Source of the DNA: Salinimicrobium sp049680855
GTDB taxonomy: Bacteria > Bacteroidota > Bacteroidia > Flavobacteriales > Flavobacteriaceae
DNA length: 64,000 bases
NCBI RefSeq assembly: GCF_049680855.1
Contig: NZ_JBMPGS010000005.1
Location: 62,001-126,000, forward strand
Direction of reading: 5' to 3'
The translations under genes and the position numbers were made by a program. The notes under the pieces are model-generated. The model was not told the DNA's origin. It saw only the letters and a list, made by a program, of their open reading frames with translations, and made no database searches. The first letter of the stretch is position 1, and every line of letters begins with the position of its first letter. This document shows, piece by piece, positions 16,304-24,001 of this stretch.

Positions 16304-17062
16304 ATGTGGAACTTGAAAGGACAAACCGCCGTGGTGACAGGCGGTTCTAAGGGAATTGGCAAGGCTACCGTAGAAGAGCTCCTAGAGTTAGGTTGTAAGG
16401 TCATGTTTACCGCCCGAGATCCTGAAGCTATCAAAATTTGCGAAGAAGAACTTCAGAAAAAAGGTTTTAACGTAGAAGGATTTGTTGCAGATGTTTCAAA
16501 AGAGGAAGATCTTGACAAAATTCTCACCCAGGTTAATGAGAAATGGAGTTCACTTCATATTCTGGTTAACAACGCCGGGATCAATATCAGGAAAAAGGCG
16601 TTGGAATATTCTGAAGAGGAGTTTAGAAAAGTACTTGAAATAAATCTAACCGCACCTTTTAAACTTAGCCGAAAATTACATTCTGCCTTAAAAGCATCTG
16701 GGAATGGAAAGGTGATCAATGTATCATCTGTCGCGGCCGCACAGGATGTGGGAACAGGTACGCCTTATGCCATGTCTAAAGCCGGACTCCTACAGCAAAC
16801 CCGTAGCCTGGCCGTGGAATGGGCGCATGATAATATCCGGGTGAATGCGGTTTCCCCCTGGTTTACAAAAACACCTTTAACCGATGGGCTTTTGATGCAG
16901 GAAGAAAGGATGCAACCCATTCTGCAGGGCACGCCTTTAAAAAGAGTAGCCGAATCTTCAGAAATAGCTTCCATAATAGCATTTTTGGCAATGGATAAAA
17001 GTTCCTACATCACGGGGCAAAATATCGTAGCCGATGGCGGAATGAGTGTAAATGCTGTCTAA
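16304..17062 (+). CDS. Short-chain dehydrogenase/reductase
   Basis: A 252-residue classical SDR. The cofactor motif TGGSKGIG is at 12-19, NNAG is in the fourth strand, the catalytic Ser is in NVSSVAA, and Tyr155 and Lys159 form YAMSK. It resembles tropinone-reductase-like or 3-oxoacyl-reductase-like SDRs. The Arg after the first strand region (TARDPE) hints at NADPH. The substrate is unknown. It appears monocistronic. Confidence 0.9.
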   Translation: MWNLKGQTAVVTGGSKGIGKATVEELLELGCKVMFTARDPEAIKICEEELQKKGFNVEGFVADVSKEEDLDKILTQVNEKWSSLHILVNNAGINIRKKALEYSEEEFRKVLEINLTAPFKLSRKLHSALKASGNGKVINVSSVAAAQDVGTGTPYAMSKAGLLQQTRSLAVEWAHDNIRVNAVSPWFTKTPLTDGLLMQEERMQPILQGTPLKRVAESSEIASIIAFLAMDKSSYITGQNIVADGGMSVNAV

Positions 17063-17113
17063 GTGATGCTGCGATGGTGTATTTTTGGAAAGAAAAAAAC
17101 ATTTCAAGATTCT

Positions 17114-17139
17114 GTCATTCTGAACTCGTTTCACAATCT
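17114..17139. repeat. Intergenic repeat GTCATTCTGAAC..., copy A
   Basis: A 26-nt element that recurs with two mismatches at 23908-23933. Its central part is an imperfect palindrome (TTCTGAA with TTCAGAA). Similar sequences are, from memory, common between genes in flavobacterial genomes. Confidence 0.55.
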
Positions 17140-17249
17140 CCAATTTGACATCTCCAATTTTTGAGCCATTTCAGAAAAATTTGCGCTTCCCTATGAAATT
17201 GAAACTGTTTTAATTCTTTTAAGTACCTTTATTTAAACATCTGCTTAAA

Positions 17250-17900
17250 ATGAAAAAATCATTCCTCCTTCTGCTTTTCGTAATTGCTCTGGTTTCCTGT
17301 AATTCTTCCGGGGAAAAGGATCAAAGAATCGTGGATCAAATTGCACAGGCCCATGGCCTCAATGCCTTTCAGGATGCCGAAGAAATCCGCTATACCTTCA
17401 ATGTAAGGGTAAACGATACTTTGAGGACCAGCAGAGCCTGGACCTGGCGACCAAAGGAAAAAACCGCTACGCTCACAACGGCAGACAGCACCGTAACATA
17501 CAACTACGAAACTGAAGCAGCAAAGCATGAAACAACAGATCAGCGTTTTATAAATGACAAATACTGGCTTTTATATCCTTTTCAGTTAGCGTGGGATGAT
17601 ATGGAGTACACTCATGAAAAACAAGCACCTGCTCCCATAAGCGGGGAAATTATGCAGAAGGTCACCGTTACCTATTCTGAAGGTGCCGGTTATACCCCCG
17701 GAGATATGTATGAAATTTATTTTGGAGAGGATCTAATTTTGCGAGAATGGGTCTATATACCGGGAGGAGAAAAAGAACGTGCTTTTGCCACCACCTGGGA
17801 ATCTTATAATGATTTGAACGGACTTAAAATCGCAACCATGCACCGCAGTGGAGATGGCAGCTTCGAACTCTTTATTACAGACCTACAAGTGAAAAGATGA
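17250..17900 (+). CDS. Lipoprotein, possibly DUF6503-like
   Basis: A 216-residue lipoprotein with lipobox LVSC (Cys17). The remainder looks like a beta-rich soluble domain, beginning with a helix (RIVDQIAQAHG), then strands with RAWTWRPKEKTATL and ERAFATTWESY. The pattern of an initial AHGL helix followed by a colour-test-like beta fold resembles periplasmic proteins annotated DUF6503 in this phylum; I am not certain. No operon partner. A palindrome copy sits at the stop codon. Confidence 0.75.
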   Translation: MKKSFLLLLFVIALVSCNSSGEKDQRIVDQIAQAHGLNAFQDAEEIRYTFNVRVNDTLRTSRAWTWRPKEKTATLTTADSTVTYNYETEAAKHETTDQRFINDKYWLLYPFQLAWDDMEYTHEKQAPAPISGEIMQKVTVTYSEGAGYTPGDMYEIYFGEDLILREWVYIPGGEKERAFATTWESYNDLNGLKIATMHRSGDGSFELFITDLQVKR

Positions 17901-17919
17901 TCAAAAATATCATTTTTGA
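17901..17919. repeat. 19-bp palindrome copy
   Basis: TCAAAAATATCATTTTTGA. This is the best match in the window to the full palindrome, with one mismatch. It starts one base after the stop codon of the lipoprotein gene. Confidence 0.6.
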
Positions 17920-18061
17920 GTGGCATTCTTTTTCGGCATCTTATATTTTAAAATTTATTAACTTCTTTGCTACAATAATTAAATGTTTCCTCTCTAACTT
18001 GGAAAAGGAAAAGGAAGTAAAAGCTCCTTTATTTCCTGCTTCTTTTTCTTAAAACATTTGC

Positions 18062-18069
18062 TATTTTTG
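18062..18069 (+). promoter_or_regulatory. -7 element upstream of the UpxY gene
   Basis: TATTTTTG matches TAnnTTTG. A transcript from here has a leader of about 90 nt before the UpxY start at 18164, in keeping with a leader acted on by an antiterminator. Confidence 0.5.
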
Positions 18070-18163
18070 CGTGACAAAGGAAGAACTCCTTTTCTTTTTC
18101 CGGCATATTACATGCAACCCCTACCGAGAAAAATGACAAACAAAGTAACGGAAAGTAATTTCT

Positions 18164-18643
18164 ATGCAATGGTACGTGTTGTACACAAAACCGCGTTGGG
18201 AACAAAAGGTAGCGAGGGAATTGGAAGAAATGGGGATTGAAACTTACTGTCCTCTCATTACGGAAGTAAAGCAATGGAGTGACCGAAAAAAGAAGGTTAG
18301 AAGTCCGCTTTTTAAATCCTATGTTTTTGTAAAACTGGAAGACAGGGAACGCAGCCGCGTTTTTGATGTGCCAGGAGTATTATATTATTTATATTGGTTG
18401 AGGAAACCGGCTGTGGTAAGGGAAATTGAACTTGACACCATCAAATCATGGCTTCAGGATGAGCGTATGGAAGAGGTCGAGGTAAGTCATCTCTCTACAG
18501 GCGACCAACTTACCATCGCCAATGGTACTTTTCAGGGAAAAGAAGCTATTATTCAAAAGGTAGGGAAAAAGCGCCTGCGGCTTATTTTAAAATCCCTCGA
18601 TTGTGTGGTGAACGTAAAGGTGCGGGATGCTCTTAATAAATAA
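18164..18643 (+). CDS. UpxY-family transcription antiterminator (NusG paralogue)
   Basis: A 159-residue NusG-like protein. The NGN domain (1-95) starts with WYVLYTKPRWEQKVA and contains KSYVFVKL. The KOW domain (about 108-155) contains GTFQGKEAIIQKV. In Bacteroides, UpxY proteins are encoded first in capsule loci and allow RNA polymerase to read through the leader of their own operon. Here it stands upstream of sulfate-activation genes, a truncated wzc and a wzi-like gene. No glycosyltransferase follows, so the dependent operon may have been lost or moved. Confidence 0.92.
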   Translation: MQWYVLYTKPRWEQKVARELEEMGIETYCPLITEVKQWSDRKKKVRSPLFKSYVFVKLEDRERSRVFDVPGVLYYLYWLRKPAVVREIELDTIKSWLQDERMEEVEVSHLSTGDQLTIANGTFQGKEAIIQKVGKKRLRLILKSLDCVVNVKVRDALNK

Positions 18644-18803
18644 TCCTCTTTTTAAAGTGAAGGAGTAATTTTGGATTCAGGTAAATTCGCCTGTCATTCA
18701 AAAATTGTTTTTGATTCTTGTCCTCAAAATTTCTTTAGTTTAAGCTCCTCATGCCTGGGTAAGGATTCTTAGCCTTAAACCCCAATCTTAAACTACAAAT
18801 TGT

Positions 18804-18811
18804 TAGTTTTG
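18804..18811 (+). promoter_or_regulatory. -7 element before the sulfate-activation operon
   Basis: TAGTTTTG matches TAnnTTTG, 63 nt before the proposed DUF2061 start at 18875. The operon may therefore have its own promoter separate from that of the UpxY gene. Confidence 0.5.
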
Positions 18812-18874
18812 TGTTTAAAGGAACTTTCGTTGTAAAAAGTCGCCTCAAAAAACCCCTTTTTGCCTCGCAATTTA

Positions 18875-19312
18875 ATGAAGGACTCGTCCCACAAAAGACA
18901 CATTGCAAAAGCGCTCACTTGGAGGTTCGTAGGAACTTTGGACACTACTTTGCTGTCATGGTTCGTTACAGGAGATGCATTTGTGGGATTGCAAATTGGT
19001 TTGGCCGAGGTCATTACAAAAATTCTGCTCTATTACCTGCATGAGCGCATTTGGTTCAACGTAAATTTTAAAGGAAGATCTTCAAACTGGAGACATATCA
19101 CCAAAACCTTAAGCTGGAGAACAGTAGGAACCATAGATACTATTCTACTGGCCTGGATCATATCTGGAGATCCCACGGTAGGATTGCAAATAGGAATGAT
19201 AGAAGTTGTGACTAAAATGCTGCTTTATTACCTTCATGAAAGAACCTGGTACAGGATCAATTTTGGATTAGAAAACAGAGATCGGAAAAAAGAAAATGAA
19301 ACAAATGAATAA
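18875..19312 (+). CDS. DUF2061 tandem-domain membrane protein
   Basis: A 145-residue membrane protein made of two DUF2061 repeats (about 6-62 and 70-126). Each reads H-I-x-K-x-L-[ST]-W-R, then VGT-DT and a helix, and ends ITKILLYYLHER or VVTKMLLYYLHER. DUF2061 genes are often next to sulfate activation genes (cysC/cysD) in marine bacteria, but the role is unproven. The open frame starts at 18860; the ATG at 18875 (MKDSSHK) is preferred. Its end overlaps the start of cysC by 17 nt. Confidence 0.88.
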   Translation: MKDSSHKRHIAKALTWRFVGTLDTTLLSWFVTGDAFVGLQIGLAEVITKILLYYLHERIWFNVNFKGRSSNWRHITKTLSWRTVGTIDTILLAWIISGDPTVGLQIGMIEVVTKMLLYYLHERTWYRINFGLENRDRKKENETNE

Positions 19313-19907
19313 TATCATTCCCCAGGATTTCCACATTGACTGCAGTTTGCGCAGTGAATTAAAAGGCCATAAGCCCCTATTGCTCTGGTTCATCGGATTG
19401 TCAGGTTCGGGAAAATCAACTTTGGCAAATCTTATTGAAAAATCCCTTTTTGAAAGGAACATCCATACTTATACGTTAGATGGAGATAATATTCGATGCG
19501 GACTTAGCAGTAACCTTGGTTTTTCTGAAAATGAACGCACAGAAAACCTTAGACGTACTGCCGAAGTAGCAAAATTGTTCCTCGATGCAGGAACAGTGGT
19601 ACTGGCCTCATTTATCACTCCGAAAAAAAGCGATCGCTCTCTCATTAAGAACATTGTAGGAAAGGAGAGTTACGTTGAGATTTATATCAACACCAGTTTT
19701 AAGGAATGTGAAAAAAGGGACATCAAAGGACTTTATAAAAAGGCCCGGGAGGGAAAAATTGAGAATTTTACCGGCGTGGACTCCCCTTTTGAAGCTCCCG
19801 AAAATGCTGATATTGAAATAAAAACAGAACAACAAACAATAGAAGAATCTGCAAAACAGATTCTGAAAAACATATTACCTAAATTAAAAGCAGAAGTCCA
19901 TGAATAA
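19296..19907 (+). CDS. cysC: Adenylylsulfate (APS) kinase
   Basis: A 203-residue kinase that phosphorylates APS at the 3' position to give PAPS. The P-loop GLSGSGKS is at 34-41. The APS-binding segment DGDNIRCGLSSNLGFSENER and the motif FTGVDSPFEAP are present. Normal length for the stand-alone form. It overlaps DUF2061 upstream and cysD downstream by 8 nt, so the three are a coupled operon. PAPS feeds either reduction or sulfotransferases; no PAPS reductase or sulfite reductase is visible here, favouring sulfation. Confidence 0.95.
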   Translation: MKQMNNIIPQDFHIDCSLRSELKGHKPLLLWFIGLSGSGKSTLANLIEKSLFERNIHTYTLDGDNIRCGLSSNLGFSENERTENLRRTAEVAKLFLDAGTVVLASFITPKKSDRSLIKNIVGKESYVEIYINTSFKECEKRDIKGLYKKAREGKIENFTGVDSPFEAPENADIEIKTEQQTIEESAKQILKNILPKLKAEVHE

Positions 19908-20805
19908 ATATTATTTAAATTATCTGGATGAACTGGAATCTGAAGCTATTTATATCCTAAGAGAAGTATGGGCTCAATTTGAAAATCCAGTAATACTTTT
20001 CTCCGGAGGAAAAGATTCCATCCTGGTCACACACCTGGCAAAAAAGGCATTCTGGCCTTCCAAAATTCCTTTTGCACTTATGCACGTAGACACTGGGCAC
20101 AATTTCCCCGAAACAATTCAGTTTCGAGATGATCTTATTGAAGAACTAGGAGTGAAACTTATAGTAGGATCTGTACAGGAATCGATTGACCAGGGAAGAG
20201 TGGCCGAAGAGAAAGGCAAAAATGCCACCCGTAATGCCTTACAAATAACCACCCTGCTGGATGCCATTGAGGCGAACAATGTTGATTGTGCGATTGGCGG
20301 CGGAAGAAGAGATGAAGAAAAAGCACGGGCTAAAGAACGTTTTTTCTCTCATCGCAACGATTTTGGGGAATGGGATCCCAAAAACCAGCGACCGGAGTTA
20401 TGGAATCTGCTGAACGGTAAACATTTTGAAGGCGAGCATTTTCGGGCCTTTCCAATAAGTAACTGGACAGAAATGGATGTATGGAATTATATCAAAAGGG
20501 AGAACATAAGCATTCCTTCTTTATATTTTGCGCACGAGCGGGAGGTTGTTAGAAGAAGCAATTCCTGGATCCCTGTTTCAGAATTCCTGAAACTGGAAGA
20601 AGGCGAGAAAGTAGAGAAAAAGAAGATTAGATTTAGGACCCTGGGAGATATCACCATCACCGGCGGAATTGAATCTGAAGCCGATACTTTAGAAAAGATC
20701 GCCCTGGAAGTTTCTGCTATAAAAAAAACCGAAAGAGGTGACCGCTCTGACGACAAGCGAAGTGAAACAGCTATGGAGGACAGGAAGAAGCAAGGTTACT
20801 TCTAA
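19900..20805 (+). CDS. cysD: Sulfate adenylyltransferase subunit 2
   Basis: A 301-residue subunit of ATP sulfurylase that forms APS from ATP and sulfate, driven by the CysN GTPase. The PP-loop FSGGKDSI is at 34-41. The substrate segment GGGRRDEEKARAKERFFS is present and length is typical. It overlaps cysC by 8 nt. Its partner cysN starts 475 nt downstream, with a GxxExxY gene in between, an unusual interruption of a normally adjacent pair. Confidence 0.96.
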   Translation: MNKYYLNYLDELESEAIYILREVWAQFENPVILFSGGKDSILVTHLAKKAFWPSKIPFALMHVDTGHNFPETIQFRDDLIEELGVKLIVGSVQESIDQGRVAEEKGKNATRNALQITTLLDAIEANNVDCAIGGGRRDEEKARAKERFFSHRNDFGEWDPKNQRPELWNLLNGKHFEGEHFRAFPISNWTEMDVWNYIKRENISIPSLYFAHEREVVRRSNSWIPVSEFLKLEEGEKVEKKKIRFRTLGDITITGGIESEADTLEKIALEVSAIKKTERGDRSDDKRSETAMEDRKKQGYF

Positions 20806-20834
20806 TTAACCCGAATTTAATCGCATTTACACGA

Positions 20835-21236
20835 ATGCCTGCTCAAGATAAAATACTTGACAAAGAACAAAGCTATAAAATTATAGGAGCCTGTATGAAA
20901 ATTCACCGTGCACTGGGACCAGGATTTTTAGAAGCAGTCTACGAAGAAGCTCTCGCCAAAGAATTCGTTAATTTACATTTACCATATAAGAAACAGGTGA
21001 AGCTAAATATATTTTACGAAGATCAAAAGTTAAACAAATTTTATATAGCAGATTTTATATGTTATGAGAAAATAATTCTGGAAATAAAATCAGTAAAACA
21101 TATACCTGTTGCTTTCTATTCTCAACTGAACAATTATTTAACAGCAACAAAAAAAGAACTGGGGATCCTGATTAATTTCGGAACCCCATCTTTAACATAT
21201 AAACGAGTAATAAACACGAAAAATAATTCGCAATAA
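20835..21236 (+). CDS. GxxExxY (PDDEXK_3) nuclease-like protein, copy 1
   Basis: A 133-residue protein of the GxxExxY family. The namesake motif is Gly30-F-L-Glu33-A-V-Tyr36. A PD-(D/E)xK-like active site is visible as Asp73 (IADF) and Glu83-I-Lys85 (LEIKS). Family members have a nuclease-like fold, but no activity or biological role is established. The gene sits between cysD and cysN on the same strand. Its 3' end runs directly into an array of AATAATTCGC words that supplies its last codons. A diverged second copy follows cysN with the motif at the same residue numbers. Confidence 0.9.
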   Translation: MPAQDKILDKEQSYKIIGACMKIHRALGPGFLEAVYEEALAKEFVNLHLPYKKQVKLNIFYEDQKLNKFYIADFICYEKIILEIKSVKHIPVAFYSQLNNYLTATKKELGILINFGTPSLTYKRVINTKNNSQ

Positions 21237-21277
21237 TTCGCAATAATTCGAAAAAATAATTCGCGGCAATTCGCAAA
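21222..21277 (+). repeat. AATAATTCGC short direct repeats
   Basis: At least four imperfect copies of AATAATTCGC (AATAATTCGCAATAATTCGC, then AATAATTCGCGGCAATTCGC). They start in the last codons of GxxExxY copy 1 and end 4 nt before the cysN start codon. Related words (GCGAATTA, AATTCGCC) flank copy 2. Confidence 0.7.
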
Positions 21278-21280
21278 ACA

Positions 21281-22537
21281 ATGGAACTAAACAACAACCA
21301 ATTATTACGATTCACGACTGCGGGTAGCGTGGACGACGGAAAAAGCACTTTGATCGGCAGACTATTATACGATTCAAAATCAATATTTGAAGATCAGCTA
21401 GATTCTGTTACCGCAACCAGTGCAAAAAAGGGACACGAAGGAGTAGACCTTGCGCTATTCACCGATGGGTTGAGAGATGAACGGGAACAGGGAATCACGA
21501 TAGATGTGGCCTACCGGTACTTTACCACTCCCAAAAGAAAATTCATCATTGCAGATACACCTGGTCATATTCAGTACACCCGGAACATGGTTACAGGTGC
21601 TTCCACGGCAAATGCTGCGGTGATCCTGATTGATGCCCGCCACGGAGTGATCGAGCAGACCAAACGTCATGCATTTATCGCGTCGCTACTAAACATTCCT
21701 CACCTCATCGTTTGTATCAATAAAATGGACCTGGTGAATTATTCCGAAGAAGTTTACCAGGAGATCATCGTTCAGTTTGAAGTATTTTCTTCAAAGCTTT
21801 TAACGAAAGACGTACGCTTTATTCCTATAAGTGCTTTACTGGGGGACAACGTGGTAAATCGTTCAGAAAAAATGCAATGGTACCAGAACGGAACCCTTTT
21901 AAGCACACTTGAAACACTACACATTAGCAGCGACATCAATAAAATAGATGCCCGCTTTGCAGTGCAAACGGTCATACGACCACAAAACAGTGAACATGTT
22001 GATTACAGAGGCTACGCAGGAAGAATTGCCAGCGGGATATACCGCAAAGGAGATGAAATAACTGTTTTACCCTCAGGCTTTACCTCGACTATAAAGTCAA
22101 TAAATGCAGGCGAGCAGGAATTGAAAGAAGCCTATGCTCCTATGTCTGTCGCAATGACCCTGGAAGATGATATTGACATTAGTCGCGGCGATATGATCGT
22201 AAAGAAGAACAATCAGCCGGAAGCTTCCCAGGAATTTGATGTCATGTTATGCTGGTTAAATAATGAGGCTGCCAAACCAAGAGCAAAATATACGGTGATG
22301 CACACCTCGAACCAGCAACGGGCTATGATCAAGGAAGTAGTTTATAAGATGGATATTAACACCTATAATCGTGATAACGAAGACAAGGAGCTAAAGATGA
22401 ACGACATTTCACGAGTAAAGATCCGCACTACCCGACCATTGATGATCGACTCCTACCGTGACAACCGAAACACCGGAAGCATTATATTAATTGACGAAAA
22501 CACCAACGAAACGGTGGCAGCGGGAATGATTGTATAA
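21281..22537 (+). CDS. cysN: Sulfate adenylyltransferase subunit 1 (GTPase)
   Basis: A 418-residue EF-Tu-like GTPase that drives APS synthesis by CysD. The P-loop GSVDDGKS is at 15-22, with switch II DTPGHIQYTRNM and NKMDLV for guanine recognition. It lacks the C-terminal APS kinase domain found in CysNC fusions, consistent with a separate cysC upstream. It is separated from cysD by a GxxExxY gene and an AATTCGC repeat array, and from cysQ by a second GxxExxY gene, yet all genes stay co-directional. Confidence 0.96.
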   Translation: MELNNNQLLRFTTAGSVDDGKSTLIGRLLYDSKSIFEDQLDSVTATSAKKGHEGVDLALFTDGLRDEREQGITIDVAYRYFTTPKRKFIIADTPGHIQYTRNMVTGASTANAAVILIDARHGVIEQTKRHAFIASLLNIPHLIVCINKMDLVNYSEEVYQEIIVQFEVFSSKLLTKDVRFIPISALLGDNVVNRSEKMQWYQNGTLLSTLETLHISSDINKIDARFAVQTVIRPQNSEHVDYRGYAGRIASGIYRKGDEITVLPSGFTSTIKSINAGEQELKEAYAPMSVAMTLEDDIDISRGDMIVKKNNQPEASQEFDVMLCWLNNEAAKPRAKYTVMHTSNQQRAMIKEVVYKMDINTYNRDNEDKELKMNDISRVKIRTTRPLMIDSYRDNRNTGSIILIDENTNETVAAGMIV

Positions 22538-22588
22538 TCCGCTGATTATCGCAAATTAGGCCGAATTAAGCGAATTAAAATAGAATTT
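22538..22588 (+). repeat. GCGAATTA-type spacer before GxxExxY copy 2
   Basis: A 51-nt spacer with words ATCGCAAATTAGG, CCGAATTAA and GCGAATTAAAA. They resemble the repeats after copy 1 and the spacer at 20806-20834 (CCCGAATTTAATCGC). Confidence 0.5.
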
Positions 22589-22981
22589 ATGGAAAGATCT
22601 ACAGGCATTATTTACAAGGAAGAAAGTTATCGTATAATCGGTGCCTGCATGAAAGTTCATCGAAATTTAGGTCCAGGTTTCTTAGAGTCGGTTTATGAGG
22701 AAGCAATTCAACGAGAGTTTCAGAATCAGGGAATACCTTTTGAAAGACAGGTGAAACTTAACGTGTTTTACGAAGGAAAGCAACTTGGTAAATTTTTTAA
22801 AGCAGATTTCCTGTGTTTCGAGAAAATTATTCTGGAAATAAAGGCAGTTAATTTTCTTCCTCAAAATTCCTGGCTCCAGTTAAGAAATTACTTAGCAACT
22901 ACAAATATGCACTTGGGAATACTTATCAATTTTGGAGAAGCCTCTTTGCAGTACAAAAGAATAGCCAATACACAGCATTAG
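22589..22981 (+). CDS. GxxExxY (PDDEXK_3) nuclease-like protein, copy 2
   Basis: A 130-residue paralogue of the protein at 20835, with Gly30-F-L-Glu33-S-V-Tyr36 and the nuclease-like triad in FKADF and LEIKA. The shared block YEEA to FEKIILEIK is well conserved, while the ends differ. The nucleotide sequences are clearly diverged, so this is not a recent duplication. It lies between cysN and cysQ and is flanked by GCGAATTA and AATTCGCC words on both sides. The role is unknown; these genes are often seen near polysaccharide loci in this phylum (from memory). Confidence 0.9.
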   Translation: MERSTGIIYKEESYRIIGACMKVHRNLGPGFLESVYEEAIQREFQNQGIPFERQVKLNVFYEGKQLGKFFKADFLCFEKIILEIKAVNFLPQNSWLQLRNYLATTNMHLGILINFGEASLQYKRIANTQH

Positions 22982-23015
22982 CGAAATTCGCCGAAACTCG
23001 CGTTAATTTGATAAT
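22982..23015 (+). repeat. AATTCGCC-type spacer before cysQ
   Basis: CGAAATTCGCCGAAACTCGC followed by GTTAATTTG fills the 34 nt between GxxExxY copy 2 and cysQ. It continues the AATTCGC vocabulary seen around both GxxExxY genes. Confidence 0.5.
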
Positions 23016-23804
23016 ATGACCAACCTACTCCCCACCGCAATAAAAGCTTCCCTCGCCGCCGGGGAACGGATCATGGAGATCTACGACAACGAAGATTTTG
23101 AGGTGGAAGCAAAAGGAGATGATTCTCCGCTGACGAAAGCCGACATAGCTTCACACGTAATCATTATGGAATATCTGAAGGAAACTGACATTCCGGTGCT
23201 CTCTGAAGAAGGCAAACATCTGCCTTATGAGGTTCGGAAAACCTGGAAGAAACTATGGATTATTGATCCTATAGACGGAACAAAGGAGTTTATCAAGAAG
23301 AATGGAGAATTCACTGTGAATATTGCCCTGGTGGAAGACCAGGTGCCGGTGCTGGGTGTGATCTATGTACCTGCACTCGGGCAGTTGTATTTTGCCGAAA
23401 AGCAGAACGGCTCTTTCAAGATTGAAAATATCAGGAATTTTATTTCTATGGAATCTGTTTGGAGTGAAGTCGAAAGATTACCCTTAAACATTTCCAAAGA
23501 TTGCTATACAGTGGTAGCCAGCAAATCTCATCTTTCTCCGGAAACAGAGGAATATATAAATAGACTGAAAGAAGAAAATGGGCAGGTAAACACCATTTCC
23601 AAGGGTAGCTCTTTAAAATTATGTATGGTAGCCGAAGGACAGGCAGATTGTTACCCCCGTTTCGCCCCCACCATGGAATGGGATACCGCCGCCGGACAAG
23701 CCATCTGCATGTATGCAGGAAAAAAAGTGATTGATTACACCACAAAAAAATCTATGCTTTATAACCGGGAGCAGCTTTTGAATAACTGGTTTTTGGTTTC
23801 TTGA
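23016..23804 (+). CDS. cysQ: 3'(2'),5'-bisphosphate nucleotidase
   Basis: A 262-residue Mg2+-dependent phosphatase of the inositol monophosphatase fold that hydrolyses PAP (3'-phosphoadenosine 5'-phosphate) to AMP. Metal-binding motifs are DPIDGTKEFI and EWDTAAGQAI, with the Glu of LSEEG. PAP is the by-product of sulfotransferases and PAPS reductase, and its removal pulls the sulfation reaction. Position as last gene of the cysC-cysD-cysN unit supports that use. Confidence 0.95.
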   Translation: MTNLLPTAIKASLAAGERIMEIYDNEDFEVEAKGDDSPLTKADIASHVIIMEYLKETDIPVLSEEGKHLPYEVRKTWKKLWIIDPIDGTKEFIKKNGEFTVNIALVEDQVPVLGVIYVPALGQLYFAEKQNGSFKIENIRNFISMESVWSEVERLPLNISKDCYTVVASKSHLSPETEEYINRLKEENGQVNTISKGSSLKLCMVAEGQADCYPRFAPTMEWDTAAGQAICMYAGKKVIDYTTKKSMLYNREQLLNNWFLVS

Positions 23805-23870
23805 AAATTGTGATGCAGTGATGCTGTGATGCGGTAACGGAGTGATCATGTAATGCAGTGATTCTGGGAC
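23805..23870. repeat. Degenerate GTGATGCAGTGATGCTG tract
   Basis: Imperfect repeats of GTGATGCNGTGAT follow the cysQ stop. A similar word set (GTGAAGGAGTGA, GCAGTGCAGTGATG) occurs at 27325-27370. Noncoding in appearance. Confidence 0.4.
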
Positions 23871-23907
23871 AGAATTAAATTGTTAAAGGCTAATGGTTCC
23901 TTGCCAC

Positions 23908-23933
23908 GTCATTCTGAACTTGTTTCAGAATCT
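23908..23933. repeat. Intergenic repeat GTCATTCTGAAC..., copy B
   Basis: Second copy of the 26-nt element at 17114-17139 (24 of 26 identical), with the palindromic core TTCTGAAC..GTTTCAGAA better preserved here. The two copies bracket the UpxY-cys block, at 17.1 and 23.9 kb. Confidence 0.6.
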
Positions 23934-24001
23934 TATCTTGCTATCCCTAAACCTACAGCTTATCGGATTTAAGTGATTCAGTAATGGTGTCATGCCTTTG
24001 A

